Shown here in pieces: positions 8,381 to 16,357 of a stretch of 64,000 nucleotides of DNA. A program made the position numbers and the translations under genes. The stretch lies in the NCBI RefSeq assembly GCF_015291645.1, contig NZ_CP030055.1, forward strand, positions 2,294,001 through 2,358,000, written 5' to 3'. Origin of the DNA: Bradyrhizobium sp. CCBAU 53340 (GTDB lineage: Bacteria; Pseudomonadota; Alphaproteobacteria; Rhizobiales; Xanthobacteraceae). The first letter of the stretch is position 1. Every line of letters starts with the position of its first letter. Below the pieces are notes generated by a model. It had not been told where the DNA came from. It worked only from the letters and a program-made list of their open reading frames with translations, and did no database searches.

Positions 8381-9142
8381 ATGTCCGGATTGCCGCATTC
8401 GCCGCATGCGCTGGTGACCGGTGGCGGTCGCGGCATCGGCCGCGCGATTGCCGCTGCTCTCGTAGGCGCTGGTGCCACTGTGACAGTGCTGGGCCGGAAT
8501 GCCGCTGTCCTCGACGAAGCGGTCAACGCGGGGGCCGCGCATTTTGCGGCAATTGCTGACGTTTCGGACGAGACCGCTGTAAAGACAGCCATTGCAGCTG
8601 CGCATGCGCGGAAGCCGATCGATATCCTGATCGCCAACGCCGGCAGTGCCGAATCCGCGCCCTTTGCGAAATCGGACAGTGCCCTTTTTGCGCGCATGAT
8701 GGACGTTAACTTCATGGGCGTCGTCCATGCCATCAGCGCAGTGTTGCCGGGGATGAAGGATCGCCCTTACGGCCGTATCGTCGCGATTGCGTCGACAGCC
8801 GGGCTCAAGGGTTATGCCTATGTGAGCGCGTACACAGCGGCCAAGCACGCCGTGGTCGGTCTCGTGCGCTCGCTCGCTCTGGAAATGGCCGGCAGTAGCG
8901 TGACCGTGAATGCGGTGTGTCCCGGCTTCACCGACACGGATCTCGTCGCCGGCAGCATCGACAATATCATGAAAAGGACCGGGCGCACCCGCGAGCAGGC
9001 GATCGCCGAACTCGCAAAGCACAATCCACAGGGGCGCCTGATCACGCCACAGGAAGTGGCAAATGCCGTGCTGTGGTTGTGCAGCGAGCACGCCAGCGCG
9101 ATCACCGGGCAGGCAATTGCCGTCGCCGGTGGCGAGATCTAG
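8381..9142 (+). CDS. Short-chain dehydrogenase/reductase (FabG-like)
   Basis: A 253-residue classical SDR that oxidises or reduces an alcohol/ketone pair with NAD(P). The cofactor motif TGGGRGIGRAIA lies at residues 10-21, NAG at about 86-88, the catalytic serine in IVAIASTAG and the YxxxK pair in SAYTAAKHA. The C-terminus GQAIAVAGGEI is typical of 3-oxoacyl reductases. The ATG is preceded by GAGGGAGC. It is the first gene of the plus-strand operon downstream of candidate MarR operator copy 2, followed 39 bases later by the enoyl-CoA hydratase. In the 2-aminobenzoyl-CoA pathway a reductase or dehydrogenase of this kind would act on the alicyclic ketone or on a hydroxyacyl intermediate; that role is inferred. 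Confidence 0.88.
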   Translation: MSGLPHSPHALVTGGGRGIGRAIAAALVGAGATVTVLGRNAAVLDEAVNAGAAHFAAIADVSDETAVKTAIAAAHARKPIDILIANAGSAESAPFAKSDSALFARMMDVNFMGVVHAISAVLPGMKDRPYGRIVAIASTAGLKGYAYVSAYTAAKHAVVGLVRSLALEMAGSSVTVNAVCPGFTDTDLVAGSIDNIMKRTGRTREQAIAELAKHNPQGRLITPQEVANAVLWLCSEHASAITGQAIAVAGGEI

Positions 9143-9181
9143 CGTAACACAGGCGCGGAACAAGGAAGCCAAGGAGATCGC

Positions 9182-10018
9182 ATGAGCAGACCAGCCAATC
9201 CCGTCACGGTGCCGCTGGCGGACTATTCGCCGCAGCATTTCCTGCTGGCCGTCGTCGATGGCGTTGCCACCGTAACGCTCAACCGTCCGGAGCGAAAGAA
9301 TCCGCTGACCTTCGAAAGCTATCGCGAACTGACGGACTTCTTCCGCGCCTGCGCATTCGACGACGCGGTCAAGTCGATCGTCGTCACCGGTGCCGGCGGC
9401 AATTTCTCGTCTGGCGGCGACGTGTTCGAGATCATCGGCCCGCTGGTGAAGATGGACACCAAGGGCCTGACGGCGTTCACGCGAATGACCGGCGACCTCG
9501 TCAAGGCCATGCGCGCCTGTCCGCAGCCGATCGTGGCCGCGGTCGATGGCATCTGCGCCGGTGCCGGCGCAATCGTCGCCATGGCATCCGACATGCGGCT
9601 CGCCGCGAGCGGCGCCAAGGTGGCGTTCCTGTTCAACAAGGTGGGGCTTGCCGGCTGCGACATGGGCGCCTGCGCCATCCTGCCGCGGATCATCGGCCAG
9701 TCTCGCGCTTCCGAGCTTCTGTACACAGGCCGGTTCATGACCGCGGAAGAGGGGGAGCGCTGGGGGTTCTTCAGCCGTATCGTCGCGCCGGAGCAGGTGT
9801 TGGCCCAGGCACAATTGCTCGCCAAGCAGATCGCGGAAGGGCCGACGTTCGGCAACACCATGACCAAGCGAATGTTGGCCATGGAATGGGCGATGTCGGT
9901 GGAGGAAGCGATCGAGGCGGAGGCCGTTGCCCAAGCCCTGTGCATGACGACGGCCGATTTCGAACGCGCTTTTCACGCCTTCGCCAACAAGGTCAAGCCG
10001 GTCTTCAGGGGCGATTGA
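9182..10018 (+). CDS. Enoyl-CoA hydratase/isomerase family protein
   Basis: A 278-residue crotonase-fold protein. The oxyanion-hole segments are [13 protein letters not shown] (near residue 77) and [21 protein letters not shown] (near residue 122). Crotonases hydrate enoyl-CoA esters, and relatives such as BadI open cyclic 2-oxo-carboxyl-CoA rings hydrolytically. The ATG is preceded by AAGGAGA, a strong ribosome-binding site. It lies 39 bases after the SDR and before the fused monooxygenase, with a candidate MarR operator in the following gap. In this cluster it is a reasonable candidate for hydration or ring opening of the dearomatised CoA ester. The exact reaction cannot be told from sequence. 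Confidence 0.88.
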   Translation: MSRPANPVTVPLADYSPQHFLLAVVDGVATVTLNRPERKNPLTFESYRELTDFFRACAFDDAVKSIVVTGAGGNFSSGGDVFEIIGPLVKMDTKGLTAFTRMTGDLVKAMRACPQPIVAAVDGICAGAGAIVAMASDMRLAASGAKVAFLFNKVGLAGCDMGACAILPRIIGQSRASELLYTGRFMTAEEGERWGFFSRIVAPEQVLAQAQLLAKQIAEGPTFGNTMTKRMLAMEWAMSVEEAIEAEAVAQALCMTTADFERAFHAFANKVKPVFRGD

Positions 10019-10067
10019 GCGACGGCTTTTGGCCGCCATCGCGGAAACGGGGACTTGCCAGAAATTA

Positions 10068-10081
10068 TTTTAGGCTTAAAA
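10068..10081. promoter_or_regulatory. Candidate MarR operator, copy 3 (monooxygenase promoter)
   Basis: TTTTAGGCTTAAAA is the exact reverse complement of copy 6 before the CoA ligase. It lies in an AT-rich stretch 34 bases upstream of the monooxygenase ATG, so bound protein would cover the promoter or transcription start. It implies that the monooxygenase also has its own promoter inside the SDR-hydratase transcript. Confidence 0.65.
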
Positions 10082-10115
10082 TAGTTTTATGGCCGGGTGA
10101 ATTGGCGAGGCTCCC

Positions 10116-12467
10116 ATGAAAGTCGCGATCATCGGTGGTGGACCTGCGGGTCTCTACGCAGCGATCCTGCTCAAGAAGCAGCGTCCGAGCGCCGACATCA
10201 CCGTGTACGAGCGCAACCGCGCCGACGATACGTTCGGCTTTGGCGTGGTGTTCTCGGACGCCACGCTGGACAATTTCGAGAAGCACGATCTTCCGAGCTA
10301 TCGCCGCATCACCCAGGAGTTCGCCTACTGGGACGACATCGCCGTGCATTTTCGCGACACGGTGCACCGGGTCGGCGGCAACGGCTTTTGCGGCTGCTCG
10401 CGGCAGAAACTGCTCCTGATCCTTCAGGAGCGAGCGCGCGAACTGGGCGTCAGCCTGCATTTCGAAGTGGATATCGACGACGAGTCGCGTTTTGCCGACG
10501 CTGATCTCATTCTGCTCGCCGATGGCGTCAACAGCCGTTTCCGCGAGAAATATGCCGAGCACTTCCAGCCGGACGTCGATCTCCGCGCCAACAAGTTCGC
10601 CTGGATGGGCTCGACCAAGCCGCTCGATGCCTTCACGTTCATCTTCCAGGAGACTGAGTGGGGACCGTTCATCGCCCACGCCTATCAGTATGAGGCGGGT
10701 CACTCGACCTGGATCTTTGAGACCGATCCGGAGACGTTCGAGCGGGCAGGGCTGACGGGGCTGAACGAGACCCAGTCCGCCGCACGGATGGCCGAGATCT
10801 TCGGCTGGTTCCTCGACGGGCACAAGCTGCTCACCAACCGCTCGATGTGGCGCAATTTTCCGATGATCCGCAGCAAGCGCTGGGTCAAGGACAATATGGT
10901 CCTGCTCGGCGACGCCAAGGCGAGCGCACACTTTTCGATCGGCTCCGGCACCAAGCTTGCGATGGAAGATGCGATCGCGCTGGCTGATGCAATGGCGAAG
11001 GCGCCCGACATCAAGGCGGCGCTGGATGTCTACGAGCACGGCCGCCGCGAGGAGGTCGAGAAGACCCAGCATGCCGCCGACGTCTCGCTGGTCTGGTTCG
11101 AGCACGTCGACCGCTTCTGGGGTTTCGATCCCGTGCAGTTCGCGTTCGGTGTGATGACGCGTTCGAAGGCGATCACCTACGACAATCTAAAACTCCGCGC
11201 GCCCGATTTCGTTGCCGAAGTCGAGAAGTCATTCGCCAAACAAGTGCGCAGCAACGGCTTCGATGTCGACACCGACAAGCCGATGGTACCGCTGTTCCAG
11301 CCTTTCCGGCTTCGTGAGATGGAGATCGCGAACCGCGCCGTGATGTCGCCGATGTGTATGTACTCGGCGAAGGAGGGCGTTCCCGGTGATTTCCACCTCG
11401 TGCACTACGGCTCGCGCGCCATCGGCGGTGCCGGCCTGATCTTTACAGAGATGACGTGCGTCAGCCGCGACGCGCGGATTACGCCCGGCTGCGCTGGCCT
11501 GTGGAATGATGAGCAGGAAGCGTCGTGGCGGCGCATCGTGGATTTCGTTCACGGCAACTCCGCCGCGAAAATCTGCCTGCAACTCGGGCACGCCGGCCGC
11601 AAGGGCGCGACCAAGCTGATGTGGGATGGCATCGACCGTCCGCTGGAGCAGGGCCGCTGGGACGTGGTCTCAGCATCGCCGCTGCCCTATTTCCCTGATA
11701 GCCAGGTGCCGCGCGAGCTCGATCGGGCCGGCATGAATGCAGTACGGAACTCCTTCGTCGCTGCGGCCGAGCGCGGCGAGCGCTGCGGCTTCGACATGCT
11801 CGAATTGCACTGCGCCCACGGCTACCTGCTCGCGAGCTTCATCTCGCCGCTGACCAATACCCGTACAGACGGATATGGCGGCCCGCTCGAAAACCGCCTG
11901 CGCTTCCCGCTCGAGATTTTTGAGGCCCTGCGCGCCGTGTGGCCGAAGCACAAGCCGATGTCGGTGCGCATTTCCGCGACCGACTGGGCTGACGGCGGCA
12001 TTACCGGTGACGATGCGGTTGCCATTGCGCGCGCCTTTGCCGAGGCGGGTGTCGATCTCGTCGACGTCTCCACCGGGCAAACGGTCCGCGATGCGCAGCC
12101 GGTCTATGGCCGCATGTTCCAGACGCCATTTTCCGATCAGGTCCGCAACGAGGCGCGGGTGGCGACCATGTGCGTCGGCAACATCACGACAGCGGACCAG
12201 GCCAATACCATTTTGGCCGCTGGCAGGGCGGATCTGGTCGCGCTCGGGCGGCCGCATCTGGTCGATCCGTTCTTCACCATGAAGGCGGCGGCCTGGTACG
12301 GGGCGGACGACGCGTTCTGCCCGCCGCAATATCTGCCCGGAAAGGAGCAGATTTTCCGCAACAGCGTCCGCGATCGGCAGGATCTCGAGGAGCTGAGAAT
12401 TAAGGCTAAGCCCAAGACCCGGGCCGAGCTCAAGGCGGAGGCGACAAAGCCGCTTGCGGCGGAGTGA
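10116..12467 (+). CDS. Bifunctional aryl-CoA monooxygenase/reductase (2-aminobenzoyl-CoA monooxygenase or salicylyl-CoA 5-hydroxylase fused to an old-yellow-enzyme domain)
   Basis: A 783-residue fusion of two flavoenzymes. Residues 1 to about 370 form an FAD monooxygenase, with [10 protein letters not shown] at residues 7-16 and [14 protein letters not shown] near 267. Residues from about 390 to 760 form an FMN reductase of the old yellow enzyme family, with [23 protein letters not shown] and the active-site [15 protein letters not shown], then a flavin-binding [18 protein letters not shown]. This architecture is known for 2-aminobenzoyl-CoA monooxygenase/reductase of Azoarcus evansii, which hydroxylates and then reduces the ring to a non-aromatic CoA ester, and for proteins annotated as salicylyl-CoA 5-hydroxylase. 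The RidA and 2-aminobenzoate-type ligase genes nearby favour anthranilate. It is the signature enzyme of the cluster. Confidence 0.85.
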   Translation: MKVAIIGGGPAGLYAAILLKKQRPSADITVYERNRADDTFGFGVVFSDATLDNFEKHDLPSYRRITQEFAYWDDIAVHFRDTVHRVGGNGFCGCSRQKLLLILQERARELGVSLHFEVDIDDESRFADADLILLADGVNSRFREKYAEHFQPDVDLRANKFAWMGSTKPLDAFTFIFQETEWGPFIAHAYQYEAGHSTWIFETDPETFERAGLTGLNETQSAARMAEIFGWFLDGHKLLTNRSMWRNFPMIRSKRWVKDNMVLLGDAKASAHFSIGSGTKLAMEDAIALADAMAKAPDIKAALDVYEHGRREEVEKTQHAADVSLVWFEHVDRFWGFDPVQFAFGVMTRSKAITYDNLKLRAPDFVAEVEKSFAKQVRSNGFDVDTDKPMVPLFQPFRLREMEIANRAVMSPMCMYSAKEGVPGDFHLVHYGSRAIGGAGLIFTEMTCVSRDARITPGCAGLWNDEQEASWRRIVDFVHGNSAAKICLQLGHAGRKGATKLMWDGIDRPLEQGRWDVVSASPLPYFPDSQVPRELDRAGMNAVRNSFVAAAERGERCGFDMLELHCAHGYLLASFISPLTNTRTDGYGGPLENRLRFPLEIFEALRAVWPKHKPMSVRISATDWADGGITGDDAVAIARAFAEAGVDLVDVSTGQTVRDAQPVYGRMFQTPFSDQVRNEARVATMCVGNITTADQANTILAAGRADLVALGRPHLVDPFFTMKAAAWYGADDAFCPPQYLPGKEQIFRNSVRDRQDLEELRIKAKPKTRAELKAEATKPLAAE

Positions 12468-12519
12468 CCGCCCGTGCGACGTTAACTCCGTTGCCTGCGT
12501 ATCGAGTGGAGTTAGGGCG

Positions 12520-13770
12520 ATGAAGGCGATTATCGTCGGTGGCGGTATTGGTGGTCTCACCACGGCTTTGATGCTGCGGGCCCGCGGCATCGGCTGCGAG
12601 GTCTTCGAACAGTCCGATACGATCCGCGAGCTCGGCGTCGGCATCAACACGCTGCCACACGCCATGCGCGAGCTAGCCAGCCTTGGTCTGCTGCAAAAGC
12701 TCGACGACGTCGCAATCCGAACCGACCAGCTCTATTACCTCAACCGCCACGGCCAGGAGGTCTGGCGCGAAGCTCGTGGCGTGGACGCTGGCCATGACGT
12801 GCCGCAATTCTCGATCCATCGCGGCCGGCTTCAGGGCGTCATCCATCGCGCCGTCGAGGAGCGGCTCGGGGCGGAGGCGATCCACACCGGCTGCAGGCTC
12901 GGCGCCTTCACGCAGGATGAGGGCGGCGTCACAGCCTACTTCTTCGATCGTGCTGGCGCGCATATCCACACCGCGCGCGGCGATATCCTGATCGGCGCCG
13001 ACGGCATTCATTCGCGCGTGCGCGACACGCTGTTCCCGAACGAAGGGCCGCCGTGCTGGAACGGCCTGATGCTGTGGCGCGGTGCGCGCGACTGGCCGCT
13101 GTTCCTCACCGGCAAATCCATGATCGTCGCTGGTGGTCTCAATGCCAAGGTGGTGGTCTATCCGATCGCGGAAGGATCGAGCTCCGCGAGCCGTCTGACC
13201 AACTGGGCGGTTCTGGTGAAAGTGGGTGAGGGCAACGCTCCGCCGCCGCGGAAAGAGGACTGGTCGCGGCCAGGCCGGCGCGAGGAGCTGATGCCGCATG
13301 TCGCACGTTTTTCAGTGCCCTACATCGATGTGAAGAGCCTGATCTCGGCAACGCCCGAATTCTACGAATATCCGACCTGCGACCGCGATCCCTTGCCCTA
13401 TTGGTCGTCCGGTCGCGTCACGCTGCTCGGCGATGCCGCGCATCCCATGTATCCGGTGGGATCCAATGGCGCCTCGCAGGCTATCCTCGATGCGCGATGT
13501 CTTGCCGACGCGCTGGTGCGCGCCGAGCATCCGCGACAGGCGCTGATGGAATACGAGAAGAAGCGGCTGCCGATGACCGCGGATATCGTCCGCTCCAACC
13601 GTCGTGGCGGACCCGAAGGCGTCATCGATGCCGTCGAGCAGCTGGCGCCCGACGGCTTCGACAATGTCGACAACGTATTGAGCTATTCCCAGCGTGAAGC
13701 CATCGTACGTGGCTACGCCACCAAGGCCGGCTTCGCTGCGGTGCCAGGACTCGCGGCGGTGCGCGCTTAA
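12520..13770 (+). CDS. FAD-dependent aromatic monooxygenase (salicylate hydroxylase/PhzS-like)
   Basis: A 416-residue group A flavin monooxygenase. It has GGGIGGLTTALMLRARG (residues 8-24), the NADPH/FAD-linked DG motif in GADGIHSRVRDTLF, and the second FAD motif GDAAHPMYPVGSNGASQAI. The ATG at 12520 has GGAG nine bases upstream; an earlier in-frame start would overlap the preceding gene and gives an unrelated tail. Family members hydroxylate salicylate, hydroxybenzoates, phenazines or quinolones. It follows the aryl-CoA monooxygenase by 52 bases and converges on the cupin gene. It may feed a hydroxylated free acid to the pathway or act on a side product. The substrate is not assigned. Confidence 0.82.
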   Translation: MKAIIVGGGIGGLTTALMLRARGIGCEVFEQSDTIRELGVGINTLPHAMRELASLGLLQKLDDVAIRTDQLYYLNRHGQEVWREARGVDAGHDVPQFSIHRGRLQGVIHRAVEERLGAEAIHTGCRLGAFTQDEGGVTAYFFDRAGAHIHTARGDILIGADGIHSRVRDTLFPNEGPPCWNGLMLWRGARDWPLFLTGKSMIVAGGLNAKVVVYPIAEGSSSASRLTNWAVLVKVGEGNAPPPRKEDWSRPGRREELMPHVARFSVPYIDVKSLISATPEFYEYPTCDRDPLPYWSSGRVTLLGDAAHPMYPVGSNGASQAILDARCLADALVRAEHPRQALMEYEKKRLPMTADIVRSNRRGGPEGVIDAVEQLAPDGFDNVDNVLSYSQREAIVRGYATKAGFAAVPGLAAVRA

Positions 13771-13777
13771 GCAACTG

Positions 13778-14236
13778 CTAGCCGGCGCCAGGAGGCGGCG
13801 GCAGGAAGTGGATGTTGAACTCGGCGGCCATCGCCACGACATCCTCCGGCTTTTGTTCCTTCATGTTGTGAAGGCCCCAGAACAGGTCGAACAGCTTTTT
13901 GGTCGGCGACACCCAGAACAGCACCTTTGCGGTCTGCTCCGACTTGTTGAAGATGCCGTGCGGCACGCCCATGCCGAGCCTGATCAGATCGCCCGGCGTT
14001 GCCTGCGCCTCCGAATTGCCGAGCACGAAGTCGAGCTTGCCCTCCAGCATGTAGAGATACTCATCCTGGTCCGGATGGATGTGCGGCGGCACGAACGTCC
14101 CCGGCGGCAATGTCGCGTGCCATGAGAAGCTGTTTTCGGCGCAGCTCTTCGGCACATAGGTCTGGCCGAGGATGTTCCAGGAAATGCCCTGGATGCCCTC
14201 ATTGGCCCGCGTGATGCCGGTGATTTCGCTCTTCAT
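13778..14236 (-). CDS. Cupin-domain protein
   Basis: A 152-residue single-cupin protein. The first metal-binding motif is PPHIHPDQDEYLYMLEG (two histidines and a glutamate near residues 48-56), and the second motif region PGDLIRLGMGVPHGIFN supplies the later histidine. Such proteins are small dioxygenases, isomerases or sensors. The ATG has GGGAGAA six bases upstream. It is downstream of the Liv-type binding protein by 30 bases, on the same strand, and is likely cotranscribed with it under candidate operator copies 4 and 5. It could be a ring-cleaving dioxygenase for a hydroxylated aromatic, but it is shorter than gentisate dioxygenase and lacks features I would need to name a substrate. Confidence 0.8.
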   Translation of the reverse strand: MKSEITGITRANEGIQGISWNILGQTYVPKSCAENSFSWHATLPPGTFVPPHIHPDQDEYLYMLEGKLDFVLGNSEAQATPGDLIRLGMGVPHGIFNKSEQTAKVLFWVSPTKKLFDLFWGLHNMKEQKPEDVVAMAAEFNIHFLPPPPGAG

Positions 14237-14266
14237 TGCAGTTCTCCCTAAACGCGACCCGCGGTC

Positions 14267-15439
14267 TCAGTTCGCCTTGCAGTCTTTGGCGTAGCGGTCG
14301 CCATAGTTCTCAAAGACCTTCTGGACGATCTCGGTCTGGAATTTGCCGTCCGGCCGCTTGGCGACCTTGGTCAGGTAAAAATCCTGAATTGGATAACCAT
14401 TGGTGTTGAACTTGAACGATCCGCGCAGCGACGTGAAGTCGGCTTTCTTCAGGGCAGCAGCAACAGCATCCTTGTTGGAGAGGTCGCCCTTCACGGCCTT
14501 GACCGCGCTGTCGATCAGCATCGCTGCATCATACGCCTGCATCGCGTAGGTGCCGGGCACGCTGTTGTAGGCGGCCTCATAGCCGGCGACGAACTTCTTG
14601 TTCTGGGGATTGTCCAGATTGGGCGCCCAGTTCGCGCCGCCGAACATGCCGACGGCCGCATCCTGTTGCGCCGGCAGGGTCGATTCATCCACCGTGAAAG
14701 CCGAAAGCACCGGAATGCCGTCGGCAAGGCCTGCCTGCTTGTATTGCTTGACGAGATTGACGCCGAGGCCGCCAGGCATGAACGTGAACAGCGCATCGGG
14801 CTTCAGCGACGAAATCTTGGACAGCTCCGGCTGGAAGTCCAACGTGTTAAGCGGCATGTAGGATTCTTCGACGATCTCGCCTTTGTAGTCGAGCTTGAAG
14901 CCCGCAACGGAGTCCTTGCCGGCTTGATAGTTCGGCACCATCAGGTACATCCGCTTGTAGCCGCGATCCTGCGCCACTTTGCCAAGGATCTCGTGGACCT
15001 GGTCGTTCTGATACGACGTCACATAGAAGAACGGGCTGCATTCCTTGCCGGCAAACGTTGACGGGCCGGCGTTGGGGCTAATTAGGAAGGTCTTCGATTC
15101 CGTGACCGGTCGGTGGATCGCCTGAAGGATGTTGGAGAAGATCGGCCCGACAACAAAATCGACCTTGTCGCGCTCAAGCAGGCCCTTGACCTTGGTCACG
15201 GCCGCGTCGGGCTTCAGCTCGTCGTCGACAACGACCACTTCGACATCGCGGCCTCCCAACTTGCTGCCGAGATCTTTCACAGCGAGCGCGAAGCCGTCGC
15301 GAACCTGCTGGCCGAGCGCGGCGGCTGGCCCCGACAGGGTCACGATCACGCCCAGCTTGATCTTCTCCTCAGCAAGGGCAGGGCTCATCGTGGTGCCGAG
15401 CAGCAAGACGGCCGCAGCCAAGGTCAATTTCGTCTTCAT
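14267..15439 (-). CDS. ABC transporter substrate-binding protein, branched-chain amino acid/aromatic acid type (LivK-like)
   Basis: A 390-residue periplasmic binding protein of type I fold. A signal peptide of about 23 residues with a hydrophobic core ends at ALA, followed by EEKIKLGVIVTLSGPAAALGQQ, typical for this family. Many alphaproteobacterial members bind aromatic acids such as benzoate or hydroxybenzoates rather than amino acids. The start ATG follows a G8 run that probably serves as the ribosome-binding site. No permease or ATPase gene is next to it, so it must use transporter parts encoded elsewhere. It is divergent from the MarR gene, with two candidate operators between, which ties it to the catabolic regulon and suggests uptake of the inducing aromatic acid. 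Confidence 0.88.
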   Translation of the reverse strand: MKTKLTLAAAVLLLGTTMSPALAEEKIKLGVIVTLSGPAAALGQQVRDGFALAVKDLGSKLGGRDVEVVVVDDELKPDAAVTKVKGLLERDKVDFVVGPIFSNILQAIHRPVTESKTFLISPNAGPSTFAGKECSPFFYVTSYQNDQVHEILGKVAQDRGYKRMYLMVPNYQAGKDSVAGFKLDYKGEIVEESYMPLNTLDFQPELSKISSLKPDALFTFMPGGLGVNLVKQYKQAGLADGIPVLSAFTVDESTLPAQQDAAVGMFGGANWAPNLDNPQNKKFVAGYEAAYNSVPGTYAMQAYDAAMLIDSAVKAVKGDLSNKDAVAAALKKADFTSLRGSFKFNTNGYPIQDFYLTKVAKRPDGKFQTEIVQKVFENYGDRYAKDCKAN

Positions 15440-15584
15440 GATCTACCCCCCCCATGACGTCAAGGCTCGCGCTGCAAGCCGCGTCCTGCGATACGAGCTT
15501 ATGCCGATGACGGCGCTCGCTGCAAGCCAAGGTCAGGCGCTGCCATCTGGCGGGCAGCGTCGCATGCAAGCCGCGCGCCAATTA

Positions 15585-15598
15585 TTTGAAGCCTAAAG
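15585..15598. promoter_or_regulatory. Candidate MarR operator, copy 4
   Basis: TTTGAAGCCTAAAG, embedded in AATTATTTGAAGCC-type context like copy 5, lies in the divergent region between the binding-protein gene and marR, 145 bases from the binding-protein start. It could control the binding-protein/cupin transcript and form a pair with copy 5. Confidence 0.6.
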
Positions 15599-15653
15599 AA
15601 ACTTGCCTGCGGTCGATTGTTGCAGCTTTGGGCTTGCGGCCGGCCCGGATTTA

Positions 15654-15667
15654 TTTGAAGCTCAAAA
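15654..15667. promoter_or_regulatory. Candidate MarR operator, copy 5 (autoregulatory)
   Basis: TTTGAAGCTCAAAA, preceded by GATTTA, lies 51 bases upstream of the MarR start and 69 bases from copy 4. The position suggests that the regulator represses its own gene, as is usual for MarR proteins. Confidence 0.6.
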
Positions 15668-15718
15668 CGTTGGGGAATCCGTGCCGGCGCCAATGCCAGC
15701 CGTAGTGACTGCATCGAG

Positions 15719-16210
15719 ATGCTCGATTCCGAGACCAAGGCTGTCGAAACGCCGGAGGACCACGCCGATGAGCTTCGGCTGTGGCTGCGCCTGCTGACCT
15801 GCACCACTCTGATCGAGGGGGAGGTTCGCGGCCGCCTGCGGCAGCGTTTCGACGTCACGCTGCCTCGCTTCGACCTCATGGCGCAGCTCGACAAGGCGCC
15901 CGACGGCATGACGCTGTCGGATGTCTCCAAGCGCATGATGGTGTCCAACGGCAACGTCACCGGCCTCGTCGAGCGCCTCGTGGAATCGGGCCATCTCGAC
16001 CGTCGCACCTCGGAGACCGACCGTCGCGTCCAGGTGATCCGCCTCACAAAGCTTGGACGCGCCGAATTCCGCAGGATGGCTGCGGAGCACGAGACCTGGA
16101 TCGCGGATCTCTTTGCTGACCTGACGCCGAAGGATGTGCGTGAGCTGATGCGGCTTCTGGCCAAGACCAAGGCGTCGGCGCAGAAATCGGCCGCGCGTCG
16201 CCGGCCCTGA
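15719..16210 (+). CDS. MarR-family transcriptional regulator
   Basis: A 163-residue winged-helix regulator. The DNA-binding core is visible as FDLMAQLDKAPDGMTLSDVSKRMMVSNGNVTGLVERLVESG (roughly residues 46-86), followed by the wing with DRRTSETDRRVQVIRLTKLG, whose DxR signature is typical for the MarR family. MarR proteins near aryl-CoA pathways (for example BadR and CouR of Rhodopseudomonas) often respond to the CoA thioester or the free aromatic acid. It is divergent from the binding-protein gene and is followed by the CoA ligase, with operator copy 6 between. It is the only obvious specific regulator in the block and the natural candidate for binding all six palindromes. The ligand is inferred, not known. 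Confidence 0.88.
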   Translation: MLDSETKAVETPEDHADELRLWLRLLTCTTLIEGEVRGRLRQRFDVTLPRFDLMAQLDKAPDGMTLSDVSKRMMVSNGNVTGLVERLVESGHLDRRTSETDRRVQVIRLTKLGRAEFRRMAAEHETWIADLFADLTPKDVRELMRLLAKTKASAQKSAARRRP

Positions 16211-16292
16211 ATGCGGGCTGACGGGCCCGCCAATCCCATTTTGCCGCACGAAAATGCATGGGATGCCCAAAATCCGCTATTGCGCTAAATTG

Positions 16293-16306
16293 TTTTAAGC
16301 CTAAAA
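16293..16306. promoter_or_regulatory. Candidate MarR operator, copy 6 (CoA ligase promoter)
   Basis: TTTTAAGCCTAAAA is the best palindrome of the set and the exact inverse of copy 3. It lies 51 bases upstream of the ligase ATG in an AT-rich promoter region. Confidence 0.65.
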
Positions 16307-16357
16307 TGTTTTCCTATGAGTGCTGCCGGGTGCTTTCCATGCGCAAAGGAGCGTGCG

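Noticed and set aside
8333..10039. 568-codon open frame antisense to the SDR and enoyl-CoA hydratase genes
   Set aside because: It lies fully opposite two well-supported genes with motifs and ribosome-binding sites. Its product is rich in H, R, D and G without recognisable domains, the usual shadow in high-GC DNA.
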